A stretch of 37,553 nucleotides of DNA from Mesorhizobium loti CJ3sym (GCF_000472785.1 NZ_AXAL01000022.1:1-37553); one strand, 5' to 3'; counted from the stretch's first letter, positions 6,599 to 17,755 are shown. The notes: generated by a model from the letters alone, not told the origin. Numbers and translations: made by a program.

Positions 6599-9500
6599 AT
6601 GGGCGTTGAGCATGTCGAGATTGGCACAGTTGAGCCCTATGGCAATTTCAAGGGCGCCTGGTTCGGTCTTGCCGTAGAGGAACCAGCCGGAGACGACGAC
6701 AATCTCCGCGCCGAAGCGCTGGTCCTGTCGACTGCCATCGGCGGGACGATTGTTCTAAGGGCTGAGTTTGCCCAGCCCATCCTTATCCCGAAAGTCTTCG
6801 TCAATACCGGAACCGGAAAGCTGTCTCTACCGAAGTCCGAGCCACTCGCAGATGAGTTGCTGCGCCGGCTCTCCAGTCAGGAGATCTTGTGGTCGGGGTC
6901 CGAAGCCCAGCGCGCGTTTTTGAGCCTGCCGCACGGCCTAGGCTCAACTGGTGCTGAATTCCGCGGCGATGCCCGCTTGGATTTGACCGGGCTCTCCAGC
7001 ACGCCGCCCCAATTTTCAGCCGAGTTTTCGGCGCGCGGCGAGATCACCGTCGACTTCACCGTCCCGGGCCAGGCCCCGGTCACCATCAAGCAAAGCGTCG
7101 CGATCGTTGTTGTCTTAAACAAGATCGATACATCGAACCTCAGCCTGCCGAAGCTGAGGTTCGATTTCGACGACCTGAACTTTTCCCTGCCGGCCTTCGA
7201 TTTTCCGGACGTCGACCTGCCTGCGTTCGATCTGTCAAAGGCAATGCATTTGGCGCTGGGCGCTGGGAAGGGCATTTCTCGCGTCTTTGCGCGTGTCGCG
7301 AAGGCTGTCGCTGACGAGGTCGACGTGACGGTGACGCCGAGGGGCGTGAATCCACGGCTTTACATCGACTTTTCTGGAGGAAATACGCACTGGAGCCTTG
7401 ACGACGATCGTGGCCACGCGGCTTTCGACATATCCGTCAAGCTCCAGAAAACCGGGGACGTCCTTCTGCAGGTCGATGCCTTTAGTGCCTGGGACAGCGG
7501 CAGCGGCGCCAAGATCAGCGGAACGGTTGTTGCAAAGCCCACTCCCATTCACATCAGCCCCGGCAAGCAGGTGCTCGGGCCGCTAACGGTGGCGTGGTCG
7601 CAGGTCACCGTGACGCCAGTTGCCCGATCCGAGGCCACGGCGCTGAACAATGTCTCACTACGCGCAAACATCAGCTTCGAGCGGCTGATGATCTATGCGA
7701 CCGACGACCCCTCGGCGGCGATCGCTATCGCTGGTGAGGTCGAAGTGACACCTTCGGGCGCCCGGGTCATCGAGTTGAAGATCGTCGAACCTTATCCATT
7801 CTGGTTGATCAAGCGCGTCGCCAACGCCGCGGCGGATCTTGGCCGCTGGGCCGCATCGGTCCTCGAACTCGACTTCGAGATCGATGCGCAGGCGGGAGAC
7901 CTCAAGGGGCTCGAGGCGCTCCTCGATGCCCTAGGGCGGATCGCGGCCGCCATCGGCCGCGCCGCAGCGCTCGCCGCGGGCGCAGTACAGGAGGTGCTGC
8001 TGGCTGTCGCGGAAGCCGTGGGTAGACTGCTTCGGTCACTAGCCGATCTCGTCGGCCAAACCGCGCGCAATCTCGCCTTCGAAATTCGTGTGGCGACCGA
8101 TCCGTTTGAGCTGAGGCAGGTGCTGGTCACGCTCAAGAACAAAACGATGGCGACTGATCCGTTCACGCTGTCGGCGCTCGGGTTGCGGCTCGATATCCAT
8201 CAAGGTTTCGAACCTGGTCTCCTGCTCGACTTCGTCGCCGCGCCCGGCGCCTATTTCATCGCCAGCCCGGCCGCGGATGGCGGCACGACGGCGGAGCTGG
8301 CGACGCTTTCGACCGATTTGTGGCTCGGCGAGCAAGACGGATCCACGCGGGCGATCCGAGATGCCGACGGCAAGGACGGTGAGCGTGGCACGGAAACAGA
8401 TTCCTCCGTTGCCAAACCGCTGATAGCGCTCGAAGTCTCCACCAAGAACAACAAAGAACTGGTCCTGCTCATCGCTGGATTGAGCCGCGGCCGTGGCGTG
8501 TTTTTCCAACGCGTGACCAACGTCACGCGCAAACTGGTCGGCGAAACGGGCTTGGCCAAGCTTGTAACCGCCGACGGACCCTTTGCGGTCACCGCACTCG
8601 ATGACTCCGATTTCGCTTTCGGCTTCAAGTTCGACAAGGATCGGGTACTGCCACTGCTCGGTATGGGAGAGCCTGGAAAGGAGCAGGGCTCGGCCGGCAC
8701 GCCGACATTCCTCGAAAGGCTCCAGGGTGGGCTCTCCCAAACAGTCTGGGTGAAGGACTGGACGACCGAGATCTCTGCCACCAAGGCAAGCGCGACACTT
8801 CAGCTAGGCGTCAAGGTTGCGGGCCTCGAGACCGAAGTCGCGCTCGCGTTGACGCTCGATATGAAAACGCTCGAAGCCCAACTCGACGCCAAGAGTGGTG
8901 ACATCGGCCTGAAATCAAGACGCATAGAAGAGCGCGCACTCGGCCTGGTGTGGGTTGTCGAGCAGTTGGACGAGAAGGATCGCGCGGCCGACAACGAAGT
9001 CGAGATGTTCAAGCTGTCCTTCAAAGACGGCGAGACCAATTTGGCGCTCAACGAAAAACTGGCCCGGATGGAGATCCGTTTTTCCGATCTCTCGTCCGAC
9101 GGCAAAGGTGTCGCGCTCGAGGTTAAGCAGTTCGGCATCTCGCGGGCAGGCCTGGATTTGCGTGCCGAGGCCAATGGCGCCTCGACCAGGCTGAACGGGA
9201 TCAACACGCCCTTCAAGGTCACCACCGGCGCTTTCGAAATTAGGGGCGGACGACTTATCCAGGCGACGATCGGCGGCCAGGGATCGCTGCCGCGCGACCT
9301 CGTCGGCGACGTCGATTGCAGCATCCTTCTCAACTTCAATCAAGAGCCAAACAGCAACGAGATCGTGCTGCAGAAGGGCAAGGTCGAGTTTGGCAAGCGC
9401 GGCGAACCGGTCAAGTGCCATACGACCCGCTTTACGCTGACCATCAACGAACTGGATATCTCTTTCGTCCGCGACGGTGGCTACCATTTCTATTTCCTGG

Positions 9501-12500
9501 TCACGGGCGCGATCGAATTCACTCCAGGCGCTGGCGAGTTCGAAAATGGGCTGCTCAAATATCTGAAGGACGTGCGCATCGATCTTCAGCAGGCCCCGCT
9601 CACTGGCGACGCGCGCACCCTGGCCAAGCACATTTCCTTCCAGAAAGCCTTCAATCCGAAGAAATCGTTCAAGCTGTTTGAGCTCTTCGAGTTCGAATTG
9701 CGCGGCTTCGGCTTCCATCCGTCGTCGCCCAAGTTCGACGGCGACCCGGCGATGAATATCTCCGGTCAGATAAAGTTCGCCGAGATCGGCGATGTGATGA
9801 AACCGTCCATCGACTTCCATGGCTTGTGGATCGCCGCGCCAAAGGGCAGCAACCCTCTGCCGCGGGTCAAATGCGACGGGCTCGGCGTCGAGATCGGCCT
9901 GTCGGGCGCGGCCCGCATCAGGGGCACGCTGCTTGCCGTCGATCCGAAGACTGACTGGCTCGAGTTCGGCGGGCTGCCCCCGGCCGGCTATGATACCTAC
10001 GGCTTTCTCGGCGAAGGTGAAATCTCGATCGAAGGCTGGGGCTCAATGTCGGCCTCCATGGGCTTCCTCGAGGTCGCCCGCAAGGAAACGCCAGACGAGC
10101 GCAAGAAGGCGTTCTTCCTCTACCTCCAGGCAAACCAACTGGCGATCGAGATACCGGTGGTCGTCTGGAGTTTCTGGATGCGAGAGATCGGCTTCGGTTT
10201 TGGCTACCGCTATACGCTCCAGGGCATCAAGGCCGCCGAAAACGCACCGTCAACAGCCAAGCTGATCAATGCGCTGGATGACGTTTCCAAGCGACAGGGC
10301 GACCTCGCCCGCTTCGCGGCCTGGTCCCCCGACCCCGAAGGCGACAACATCACGCTCGCCATGCGGGCGCTCTTCCAATGCTACCCTACCGATGAGGATT
10401 GGGACGAGGATTACGAAAAGACGGCAGAAGAGCCGTTCCTGTTCGATATCGTCGCTGCCCTGCGTTCGGACATGACGTTCCTGATGAGCGCTCGTGCCTG
10501 GGTCGCGACCAATTATTACGATTTTCTGTCTGACAGCGACGGCTCGAAGCTCCGCAACAACCCGGGCCTGCGTGGCTACCTCTTTATCTCGGCGCCCCGG
10601 CAGGAACTGCTGCTGCGCGCAATCGGATCATCGGCCGGCTATGTCGGCGACCGTCTTGGCGACATCCAGGAGTTGAAGCAGGCGCTGAAGTCGGTCGACT
10701 GGTCGATGACGCTTTTCATCAACCCGAAGCTGTTCCATCTTGAACTGGGCTGGCCAAATCAGCTGGTCGCAAGGCTCAAGGACAAGCCCGACTTCACCGT
10801 GACTGTGCGCGGCGGTCTCATCTTCCGCGTCGCGGAGGATGGGCTGCTTTGGGGCTTCAACATCGAGGCCGACGCCTTCATCGTTTTCAAGGGCGGCTTC
10901 GATGGCGGCTCGATCGGTGTCATGGTCGAGGCAAGCCTGACGGCGAAGTTCATTGCCCGGTTGATCTGCTTTATCTCCTGGCGTCTTGCCGGCACGCTCA
11001 TCTACGGGTTGATCTCGCTTGACGCCAATCTCCAGTTCCGCATCAGAGCATGGATGGAAGTCGATATTGGCATCGACACCATCACGTTGCGCATCTCATT
11101 TTCGCGTTCCGTGCAGTTCTCGGCCGCAGTCGAGATGGCGCTGTCAACCGAGGGCGTCGGCGCTCGGGTGCAGGCGCGGATTGCCGTGGGGGCGTTTGGC
11201 TGCACACTTTCGGTCGGGCTCGGCTTTACGATCGGCGGCGACAAGCTCGAGGAAGCGCGTGCCCGCGTCCAGCGCTTCATGGCGCTCGGCATCGCCAATG
11301 AGCCGACCCCAGACCCGCCCAACGTCCTGGCGGCGCGCGAGGGCGACAGTCAGGTCAAGGACGAGGCCGACCACGCTGGCGCAATAGCGGCCGCCCCACC
11401 CCCACCGCTGCCCCGCGATGGGCCAAAGCCGCCGATCGAGCGCTGGAAGTTCGGCAACCCGATTGAGCCGACCGACTTCTGGCTAGTGCTGTGCTCCGGA
11501 GGCAACGGCAAGGTCTATGGCGTGCTGCTGCCTCGGGCGCCCGCCCGGATAATCGATGGCTATTGGGCCGGCGGTTTCTACGCGCCAGCCAATGGCCTGC
11601 AGGACAAAGGCGTACGCATATCGAGCGAGGCCCACAGCTTTGCCTATGTTGGCACTGTGACGGGGGTAGAGCGCTGGTACGTCGACAAGGCTGACTTCTA
11701 TAACTTCGATCCAAACGATCCCGCCATCGCGCGCTGGGACAGGCCCATCCCGGCCGAAGGAGCAGACCCCAGCGCCTTCAAGCTCGCCCACCTGTTTGAC
11801 GAATGCTATCTCTACGATTCATTTTGGACCCCAGGCGACAACGGCAAATCCTACCGCACGACCAGCAGGTGGAGCGAGCCACGGGTCAAGCGGTTCAAAC
11901 TCGCCAAGGACCCGGAGGCGAGCGACGAGCAGGGGCGGCGGCGCGAGCGCGACAGGGTGCAGCGCAATCGTCTGGTATCGGTGGCGCAAACTCCCCTCGA
12001 CGCGGCCTGTCACGACGCACGCTCGACCGTTCTGGCATCTTTCCTCGATCAGTTCGTGGCGTTCGCCGCGACCGGCACTCACACAGTCGGCGAGGCTCAT
12101 GTCACAGATCTCGGGTTGGTTTTTCGTGGTACCGCAGACGCGCTCGGCGCGCTCGGCGCTGGTAAAGACATGGACGGCAACCCGACCGGCCTGAGCGTCA
12201 GCAAGAGCATCGGCATCGACAAGGATGGTAATCCGATATTCGAGGCGACGCCCGGTGTCGTTACGGTGTTCAACCCACGTGAGACTTGGTTCGAGGTCGC
12301 CGATCCTGTGTTTGCTTTCACTAAGGAGCCGACAGTCGAGGCAGATGGCGTGAAGCTGGACTGGAAGCTGCAGCACTTCCCCGATCATGTGATGAGCAAT
12401 CGCGACATCGATGAGCGAGGCGACCCCGAGCAGTATCTCAGTCACTACGAAATCATCTGCGAGCTTACGGGCAATGCGCGCTGGGAGGAGCCGCGTCGCG

Positions 12501-15500
12501 TCAAGCCCTGTGCGACGGAGGGCGGGATTGGCGACGACGGTGTCTGTGCCACGCTCGCGCCCTACTGGCAGTTCGTCGACGACCTTGCCGACCTGCCTCA
12601 AGCGGTCCGCTCCGCCATCTTGCCTCAAGCAGGCGAAGAACAGGCGCTGGCTGCGGCAAGCGCCTGGTACGAGGCTTTTGGCGAGGAGGATACCGTCGAT
12701 TTTACCTATTCGATCATTCCTGTCGATGTCGCGGGAACCAGAGGCAGCGAGCGTAGCTTTGTGTTCGAGGCACGGCGTCCGCAGGCCCCGATCCGCCCCG
12801 CGACGGCGGAGCTGCGATTTGCGGTTCTGTCGCCGCATCGCCAGCCGGCCAACGGCAAGCGGCCCGACAATCTGTCGATAACCCTCGCGCTCGACGACAA
12901 GGCATGGTCCGGGTCCGTACCTGCGGGTCTCGGCGGCGGCCGCTATGCGCACCGGCTCTACCGCCTTGTCGTCGATCCGGAAGAGGTGGTCGCGACGGGC
13001 AGCTACGGAGCGGATGCAATGACCGATCGGCCGATCGGCCTGCGCGCATCCGGCGAGACAGGCGACGAATTCAGTTTCACGTTCTGGCGCAGCGATATCG
13101 AGGACTGCCGTACGGACAAGCCCGACGCCATCGAGCCCGACGACGAAGCGCGCCGCGCCTTCGCCTACTGGTTGCGGCTAACAGACGCAGCATCCGAACA
13201 GGCGGTCCTCAAGCGGGCCTTCAACGACGATGACCGAACAGAGATAGGCAACTGGCAGAACGCCTTCTTCGATGCGCTGTGGAGCCGACCGGGCGAAAAT
13301 GGTCCCACGCGTGCCGCCTCGCGTTTCTACCTCGAGACGCTGATTGTCGTGACGACCGCCAAAGCACGTCCCACGCGCAAGCAGCTTACGAAAGCGTTCG
13401 TATCGCGCCGCGTGCCGGTCGATATCGAGATCATGATCGAGCCCACCAAGGTCGCCCAGGACGAGCCGCTCGAGGTCACGCTGCTGCGCCCGGACGCTTT
13501 CGAGTGGCCAGTCAGGCTGGATCTCCCGGCACTTGGCGAGGGCGAGGTACGCGCAGCTTCAGGCTTTGCCCTGTTCCGCGCCCCTGCCGTCGGCGCGACG
13601 CTTGCTCAGGTATTGGGGAAAGCCGGCGGCGCGAATGGCGTCGTGACCCTGCGCGACCCCGACCGACGGCTGTTGACCATGATCGAGTGGGACGCCTGCC
13701 CGGCATGGGCGTTGAGCGGAAGCCCGGCGGCAATCAATGGTTCGACCATTGGCGGCTTCGATGTGCATGAACTCGACATCGACGACCTCGCTCCACTCGA
13801 CGGCATCTCAAAGACCCCCTTTGCTAAAAATGGTGAGCTCTGGAGCCGGTCGCGTCGAGTCGCGCGAGCGCAACTCATACCGTCTTCAGCCGCCATGCTC
13901 ACCCCGCATGGCACGCAGGACCTGCTCGGCTGGCAGGCACACTATCCGAGCGAGACCTGGCGAGCTTCGCAACAGAATTCCGTTACGCACACGATGCCCG
14001 CCCGGCGTGGCTACTGGTCCGCCCGCGAGGCGACACCGCGCTTCCCCAGCAGGCCGCCTCGCCTGCGTCTGATCCCGTTGCCCGATGAAAATGTTTCGGC
14101 AGCGCTGATGCGCGGCGGACGGCCGAAGTCGGTCTTTGCCCTGCTACAGCGGGCCGACGGCACCGGTGTGCGCCCGGGTCTGGTCAAGCGAGGAACGCCC
14201 GATTCGGACGACGCTGTCGCGAAGCTGATCGAGCTTTTCGACACCCCAATCAAGCATGACGCCAATGACTGGTCCGGTTGGACGGAGTTCCGTCGGGCAG
14301 ACGGGGAGCTGTTCGAGCCGTCTGACCTGCGCGCGCTCCAGCTTTTCTTGATACGCCCACGCAATATGACAAGGGAAGCGTGCGAAGGTCTTTTGCTGAA
14401 ACTTGCCGGTGCGCCGGAGCAAAAGGCAGGCTGGAAGGTCACGGGCGAGATTGACGTACCGCTCGATTTCACCTCGCCGCTCCATCCGATCATTGAAGAG
14501 ACGATCGCTGAACTCGCCCTTGAGGTGAGCAAGGATCGACCGCCGATCCTGTACCGTCGCTACCGGCCAATCGTCCAGCCGCGTCCGCAGGTGACCGCCA
14601 ATGACGCCGCCGACTTGTTCGGCAAGACGCAAGCGGCCAAGGATCCCTACGGCTGGGGCGCGCTGCAGACGCTTGGTCTGGCCGCTACAATCCGTGTGAT
14701 GGATTGCGACACCGACACGTTCATCGATGCCAGGTCGCTGCTCGGGCGCATCGATCAGGTGATGAGACGGGTCGTCGCCCGCTATGCCATCATCGTGAAG
14801 AATGTAGGCAAGGACCTTGGCTTCCCGTTTGTCGACATTCTGTTGCGACCAGGAAGGGACCGAGTAGCCGGCGCATTCGATGCTATCGTCGACAGTGAGG
14901 CTGCGAGCTTCGAATCCGACGATGCGCTGGCGCTGGCGCAGATATCGTTGCGGCCGCGGCCGGAGTCGGTCTGGCGTTACCATCGCATTGCCGCCTATTG
15001 GGCGAAGGACCGGCTGAACGAAAAGGGGCAATCCGGTCAAACGAAGGCGGTCGTGTTTCAGCTCCAGCCAAGCGCGTCCTTCGACATCGACGTCTTGCGG
15101 CTTGCAGATACCCGCGTCGTTGAACTCGCCCCCTCTCAGTTAAAACCGGCCTCGCCAGTTGCAGTGACGCTGCCGCCGCTTAGCCAGCCGACCCGAAAGG
15201 CCCGCGACGTCGATCCGGCCCTCACACTCGTCATCCGCTCGCGCGGCGCGAGGGCGGAGGAGGTTCAGAAGGTCATCGCTTTGAAACGTGTCACAGTCGT
15301 GCGCAAGAAAGTAACGGTCGTTGAGAACGGAGTGCAGAACCAGATCTTGGTCGAGGAGGAGAAACTCGAAGACGCCGATCCGATGGAATGGCTTTTCCAT
15401 CGCCAAAGCAACCAGACCTCCGCCGAGGGCTGGAGCCTCGACGAGATTGCGCAGCCAGGGTGGCTGGATGACGAATGGGCGCCTGTCGACCCGTTTGAGC

Positions 15501-17743
15501 GGTTTGCGCCACAGCCGCCGGAGGCCTGGGCGGACGCCTTTGCAAAAGATAATGTCGCACGGGACGCGTATGAAAGCTTCCGCGACAACGCGCTCGCGGC
15601 CATGCCGCATATCAGGAACATCGACACCCTCTCGGTCAGCGACGTCGCCCTCTATCTCGACTGGTCACAACGCTTCCTTGATCACGGTGCCGGACCAGGA
15701 AAGAACGTGTTCAAGCCGCTGCCGACCCCTAAGCCCTCGGCCAGCGAACAGAAACTCAGCGTCGCATTTGCAGCCCCAACCTCGGCAACGCCCTGGCGGT
15801 TGGCGGCGCAGGCTGACGGGACAATGTCCATGAGCTTCCTGCACGCCGACCGATGGGCCCATGCCAGGGCATATGCGGTCAGGCCATTCGGGCGCTATCA
15901 GGAGTTGATGATTGGCGCCTACGCGTACCGCTCGGCAACCTCAAGCGACCGCGGCGCGGCTCGCGCGGAACTCGAACGATTGCTCCCCGGCTGGCACCCA
16001 GGCCAAGCGGTTGATCCGCTCGGCTATGCGGTGGCGGTCTCACAGCGCACTGAAAAAGTTGAGCCTCCTCTGATACTCGGCTCCAGTCTGTGGCGGCCCG
16101 GGGATACGGATGCCCGTGATCCGGCATGGCGTCTGGTCGTTTCCAGGCATGCGGAGGAAAGTCTGTCCTATTCCAACCGCCCCGTCTTCGGGAAGCTTGG
16201 CTGGGAAGGTGTGGCGCTCAGCTTTACGCGCGATTATCGAGAGCCCGAGTGGCCGACACGGCTGGCCACGGTGAAAGTCGGTGGCGGACCATGGGACGCG
16301 GAACTCCATCCAACCAAAATGCCAGGCTTTCCCAAGGTCGACAAACTCGCCGATGATCCGGTGATCACCGCCGGCGACCTCAGATCTCTAGCGCAAGAAT
16401 TCCCGACGCTGTGGAAGGGCGCTGACGTCTATCGCTTCCCGCTGCTGCCCCATCACTACCGCGTCACCGTGCTCGCTACAGCCCGCGCCGGCGTCGTGGT
16501 CTCGCCCATCGCTGTCGCCACGCAAACCGAGTTTTCGGTCGCGGGCTTGGATGCAGGCAATCTGCGCGATGCGGATCCTCACGCTGGCACCCCCGAAACG
16601 GGCGTCATCGAACTCCAACGCCTCGACGGCGGCTTCACGCGGGTGGTCGTCTCCTGGCGGCTCCTGTCGCATGCCGACCTGATGGCTGGCAAAACGCGCG
16701 ACATATGGGCCGACGGTCCAAAGAATGTGGCGCACTGGCCGGATCCGGACGTCGTCTATGTCTTTGAGCGCGGCTTCAAACGTGACGGCAAGGACCTCCT
16801 CGACGAGGACGCCGAAATAAGACTGGTTGCGCGCGCGCCGGACAATGTTACCGATGGCGAGCAGGCGCAACCGATCGTTCTGCGTGCCCGCGGCACGCGC
16901 TTCAAGGAGCCTTCGGGAGCCCGAATGGGTGCTGACCGGATTTTGGTCAGCCGAACTGCGAAAGGGTCGTTCGTTGCATCTGTCCCGCTCGCTGTCGCCG
17001 GACGCGAGGACAAAGCGACAGGCGGTCCGCTAAAGCCACTTGCAGGCGTGGGCTTGGACAAGGACGCCGCAACCGCCACGCCCGATGAGATCGCAGGATT
17101 CAACGACATGGCGCGTTGGGTCCTGCCCAGTGGCGACAAGTGCCCCTTTGCCATACTGCGCTCGATCTATGCGCTCACGCTGGCATACTTGCCGAAAGAC
17201 ACAGACAAGCCCGAGGATGTCGTGGCGGCGGCCAAGGCCCTTGCGATAGCTGCCGGCGACGCGGCGAAGCTTCTCGCGCCCGAGGACAACTGGGCCTGGC
17301 ATCTCAACCGCTTTTCGGAAGAAACCATCGACTGGGCAAACGATGCCAACACCAAACCGGCCACTGTCGAAGAGGCTCTGATTGGTGCCAGGTTCCCATT
17401 CAAGATCGAGGACTACTGGCCAAACGAGACCAAATTCCCGCTTGCCGTCGGGACTGGCGACGCGAAGGATTCGACTTTCGTGTGGGTGTCGGGGGGCGAT
17501 ACGCGTCCACCAGTTCTGACGCTCTATGACCTTCCGTCGGCCGACGAGCTCCAGGCGCTCGATGCTGCCGCGACGTCGGCAGCGCTTAAGGCGGTAATTG
17601 CCCAACTGCGCGCGGCGGCGCTTGAAATCATCTCGGGTGGGGCCGACACGCTGGGCCTGCGCGCCGTTCATGGCCGGGCAAGCCGGGACGGCACGGCGGG
17701 GTCAGCTAGCGTCAAGCTCGACTGGCCGGACGCGTTGCGCTGA
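6599..17743 (+). CDS. Giant protein 1, about 3714 residues, unknown function, beta-rich, two-part architecture
   Basis: An uninterrupted frame of more than 11 kb. I do not recognise a named enzyme domain. There is no N-terminal signal peptide (MGVEHVEIGTVEPYGNFKG). Residues 1-430 and 500-1590 are long runs of alternating hydrophobic/polar residues, typical of stacked beta-strands. An Ala-rich amphipathic helix region interrupts them at about 436-488. A segment around 1190-1500 (WMREIGFGFGYRYTL, then LRGYLFISAPRQELLL, then GGLIFRVAEDGLLWGFN) reminds me of the uncharacterised DUF6603 fold, a weak impression made without alignment. A Pro-rich linker at about 1600-1613 (PPPPLPRDGPKPP) separates this from a second half that alternates FnIII-like strands with charged loops. 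A hydrophobic patch at 1451-1474 could touch membrane but is interrupted by charges. The second giant gene starts 19 bp downstream, which implies an operon and joint function. A start at 6560 is possible. A structural or scaffold role is inference. Confidence 0.85.
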   Translation: MGVEHVEIGTVEPYGNFKGAWFGLAVEEPAGDDDNLRAEALVLSTAIGGTIVLRAEFAQPILIPKVFVNTGTGKLSLPKSEPLADELLRRLSSQEILWSGSEAQRAFLSLPHGLGSTGAEFRGDARLDLTGLSSTPPQFSAEFSARGEITVDFTVPGQAPVTIKQSVAIVVVLNKIDTSNLSLPKLRFDFDDLNFSLPAFDFPDVDLPAFDLSKAMHLALGAGKGISRVFARVAKAVADEVDVTVTPRGVNPRLYIDFSGGNTHWSLDDDRGHAAFDISVKLQKTGDVLLQVDAFSAWDSGSGAKISGTVVAKPTPIHISPGKQVLGPLTVAWSQVTVTPVARSEATALNNVSLRANISFERLMIYATDDPSAAIAIAGEVEVTPSGARVIELKIVEPYPFWLIKRVANAAADLGRWAASVLELDFEIDAQAGDLKGLEALLDALGRIAAAIGRAAALAAGAVQEVLLAVAEAVGRLLRSLADLVGQTARNLAFEIRVATDPFELRQVLVTLKNKTMATDPFTLSALGLRLDIHQGFEPGLLLDFVAAPGAYFIASPAADGGTTAELATLSTDLWLGEQDGSTRAIRDADGKDGERGTETDSSVAKPLIALEVSTKNNKELVLLIAGLSRGRGVFFQRVTNVTRKLVGETGLAKLVTADGPFAVTALDDSDFAFGFKFDKDRVLPLLGMGEPGKEQGSAGTPTFLERLQGGLSQTVWVKDWTTEISATKASATLQLGVKVAGLETEVALALTLDMKTLEAQLDAKSGDIGLKSRRIEERALGLVWVVEQLDEKDRAADNEVEMFKLSFKDGETNLALNEKLARMEIRFSDLSSDGKGVALEVKQFGISRAGLDLRAEANGASTRLNGINTPFKVTTGAFEIRGGRLIQATIGGQGSLPRDLVGDVDCSILLNFNQEPNSNEIVLQKGKVEFGKRGEPVKCHTTRFTLTINELDISFVRDGGYHFYFLVTGAIEFTPGAGEFENGLLKYLKDVRIDLQQAPLTGDARTLAKHISFQKAFNPKKSFKLFELFEFELRGFGFHPSSPKFDGDPAMNISGQIKFAEIGDVMKPSIDFHGLWIAAPKGSNPLPRVKCDGLGVEIGLSGAARIRGTLLAVDPKTDWLEFGGLPPAGYDTYGFLGEGEISIEGWGSMSASMGFLEVARKETPDERKKAFFLYLQANQLAIEIPVVVWSFWMREIGFGFGYRYTLQGIKAAENAPSTAKLINALDDVSKRQGDLARFAAWSPDPEGDNITLAMRALFQCYPTDEDWDEDYEKTAEEPFLFDIVAALRSDMTFLMSARAWVATNYYDFLSDSDGSKLRNNPGLRGYLFISAPRQELLLRAIGSSAGYVGDRLGDIQELKQALKSVDWSMTLFINPKLFHLELGWPNQLVARLKDKPDFTVTVRGGLIFRVAEDGLLWGFNIEADAFIVFKGGFDGGSIGVMVEASLTAKFIARLICFISWRLAGTLIYGLISLDANLQFRIRAWMEVDIGIDTITLRISFSRSVQFSAAVEMALSTEGVGARVQARIAVGAFGCTLSVGLGFTIGGDKLEEARARVQRFMALGIANEPTPDPPNVLAAREGDSQVKDEADHAGAIAAAPPPPLPRDGPKPPIERWKFGNPIEPTDFWLVLCSGGNGKVYGVLLPRAPARIIDGYWAGGFYAPANGLQDKGVRISSEAHSFAYVGTVTGVERWYVDKADFYNFDPNDPAIARWDRPIPAEGADPSAFKLAHLFDECYLYDSFWTPGDNGKSYRTTSRWSEPRVKRFKLAKDPEASDEQGRRRERDRVQRNRLVSVAQTPLDAACHDARSTVLASFLDQFVAFAATGTHTVGEAHVTDLGLVFRGTADALGALGAGKDMDGNPTGLSVSKSIGIDKDGNPIFEATPGVVTVFNPRETWFEVADPVFAFTKEPTVEADGVKLDWKLQHFPDHVMSNRDIDERGDPEQYLSHYEIICELTGNARWEEPRRVKPCATEGGIGDDGVCATLAPYWQFVDDLADLPQAVRSAILPQAGEEQALAAASAWYEAFGEEDTVDFTYSIIPVDVAGTRGSERSFVFEARRPQAPIRPATAELRFAVLSPHRQPANGKRPDNLSITLALDDKAWSGSVPAGLGGGRYAHRLYRLVVDPEEVVATGSYGADAMTDRPIGLRASGETGDEFSFTFWRSDIEDCRTDKPDAIEPDDEARRAFAYWLRLTDAASEQAVLKRAFNDDDRTEIGNWQNAFFDALWSRPGENGPTRAASRFYLETLIVVTTAKARPTRKQLTKAFVSRRVPVDIEIMIEPTKVAQDEPLEVTLLRPDAFEWPVRLDLPALGEGEVRAASGFALFRAPAVGATLAQVLGKAGGANGVVTLRDPDRRLLTMIEWDACPAWALSGSPAAINGSTIGGFDVHELDIDDLAPLDGISKTPFAKNGELWSRSRRVARAQLIPSSAAMLTPHGTQDLLGWQAHYPSETWRASQQNSVTHTMPARRGYWSAREATPRFPSRPPRLRLIPLPDENVSAALMRGGRPKSVFALLQRADGTGVRPGLVKRGTPDSDDAVAKLIELFDTPIKHDANDWSGWTEFRRADGELFEPSDLRALQLFLIRPRNMTREACEGLLLKLAGAPEQKAGWKVTGEIDVPLDFTSPLHPIIEETIAELALEVSKDRPPILYRRYRPIVQPRPQVTANDAADLFGKTQAAKDPYGWGALQTLGLAATIRVMDCDTDTFIDARSLLGRIDQVMRRVVARYAIIVKNVGKDLGFPFVDILLRPGRDRVAGAFDAIVDSEAASFESDDALALAQISLRPRPESVWRYHRIAAYWAKDRLNEKGQSGQTKAVVFQLQPSASFDIDVLRLADTRVVELAPSQLKPASPVAVTLPPLSQPTRKARDVDPALTLVIRSRGARAEEVQKVIALKRVTVVRKKVTVVENGVQNQILVEEEKLEDADPMEWLFHRQSNQTSAEGWSLDEIAQPGWLDDEWAPVDPFERFAPQPPEAWADAFAKDNVARDAYESFRDNALAAMPHIRNIDTLSVSDVALYLDWSQRFLDHGAGPGKNVFKPLPTPKPSASEQKLSVAFAAPTSATPWRLAAQADGTMSMSFLHADRWAHARAYAVRPFGRYQELMIGAYAYRSATSSDRGAARAELERLLPGWHPGQAVDPLGYAVAVSQRTEKVEPPLILGSSLWRPGDTDARDPAWRLVVSRHAEESLSYSNRPVFGKLGWEGVALSFTRDYREPEWPTRLATVKVGGGPWDAELHPTKMPGFPKVDKLADDPVITAGDLRSLAQEFPTLWKGADVYRFPLLPHHYRVTVLATARAGVVVSPIAVATQTEFSVAGLDAGNLRDADPHAGTPETGVIELQRLDGGFTRVVVSWRLLSHADLMAGKTRDIWADGPKNVAHWPDPDVVYVFERGFKRDGKDLLDEDAEIRLVARAPDNVTDGEQAQPIVLRARGTRFKEPSGARMGADRILVSRTAKGSFVASVPLAVAGREDKATGGPLKPLAGVGLDKDAATATPDEIAGFNDMARWVLPSGDKCPFAILRSIYALTLAYLPKDTDKPEDVVAAAKALAIAAGDAAKLLAPEDNWAWHLNRFSEETIDWANDANTKPATVEEALIGARFPFKIEDYWPNETKFPLAVGTGDAKDSTFVWVSGGDTRPPVLTLYDLPSADELQALDAAATSAALKAVIAQLRAAALEIISGGADTLGLRAVHGRASRDGTAGSASVKLDWPDALR

Positions 17744-17748
17744 TGGGC

Positions 17749-17755
17749 GAGGGGA
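17749..17755 (+). promoter_or_regulatory. Ribosome binding site of the second giant gene
   Basis: GAGGGGA lies seven bases before the ATG at 17763, between the two giant genes. It fixes the start and argues against an in-frame extension reaching back to 17598 inside the first gene. Confidence 0.7.

Noticed and set aside
11819..12952. 377-codon antisense open frame in the first giant gene, and similar ones at 8039-8740, 8915-9820 and 14144-15040
   Set aside because: Arg-rich shadows of the sense frame, no ribosome sites and no recognisable domains.
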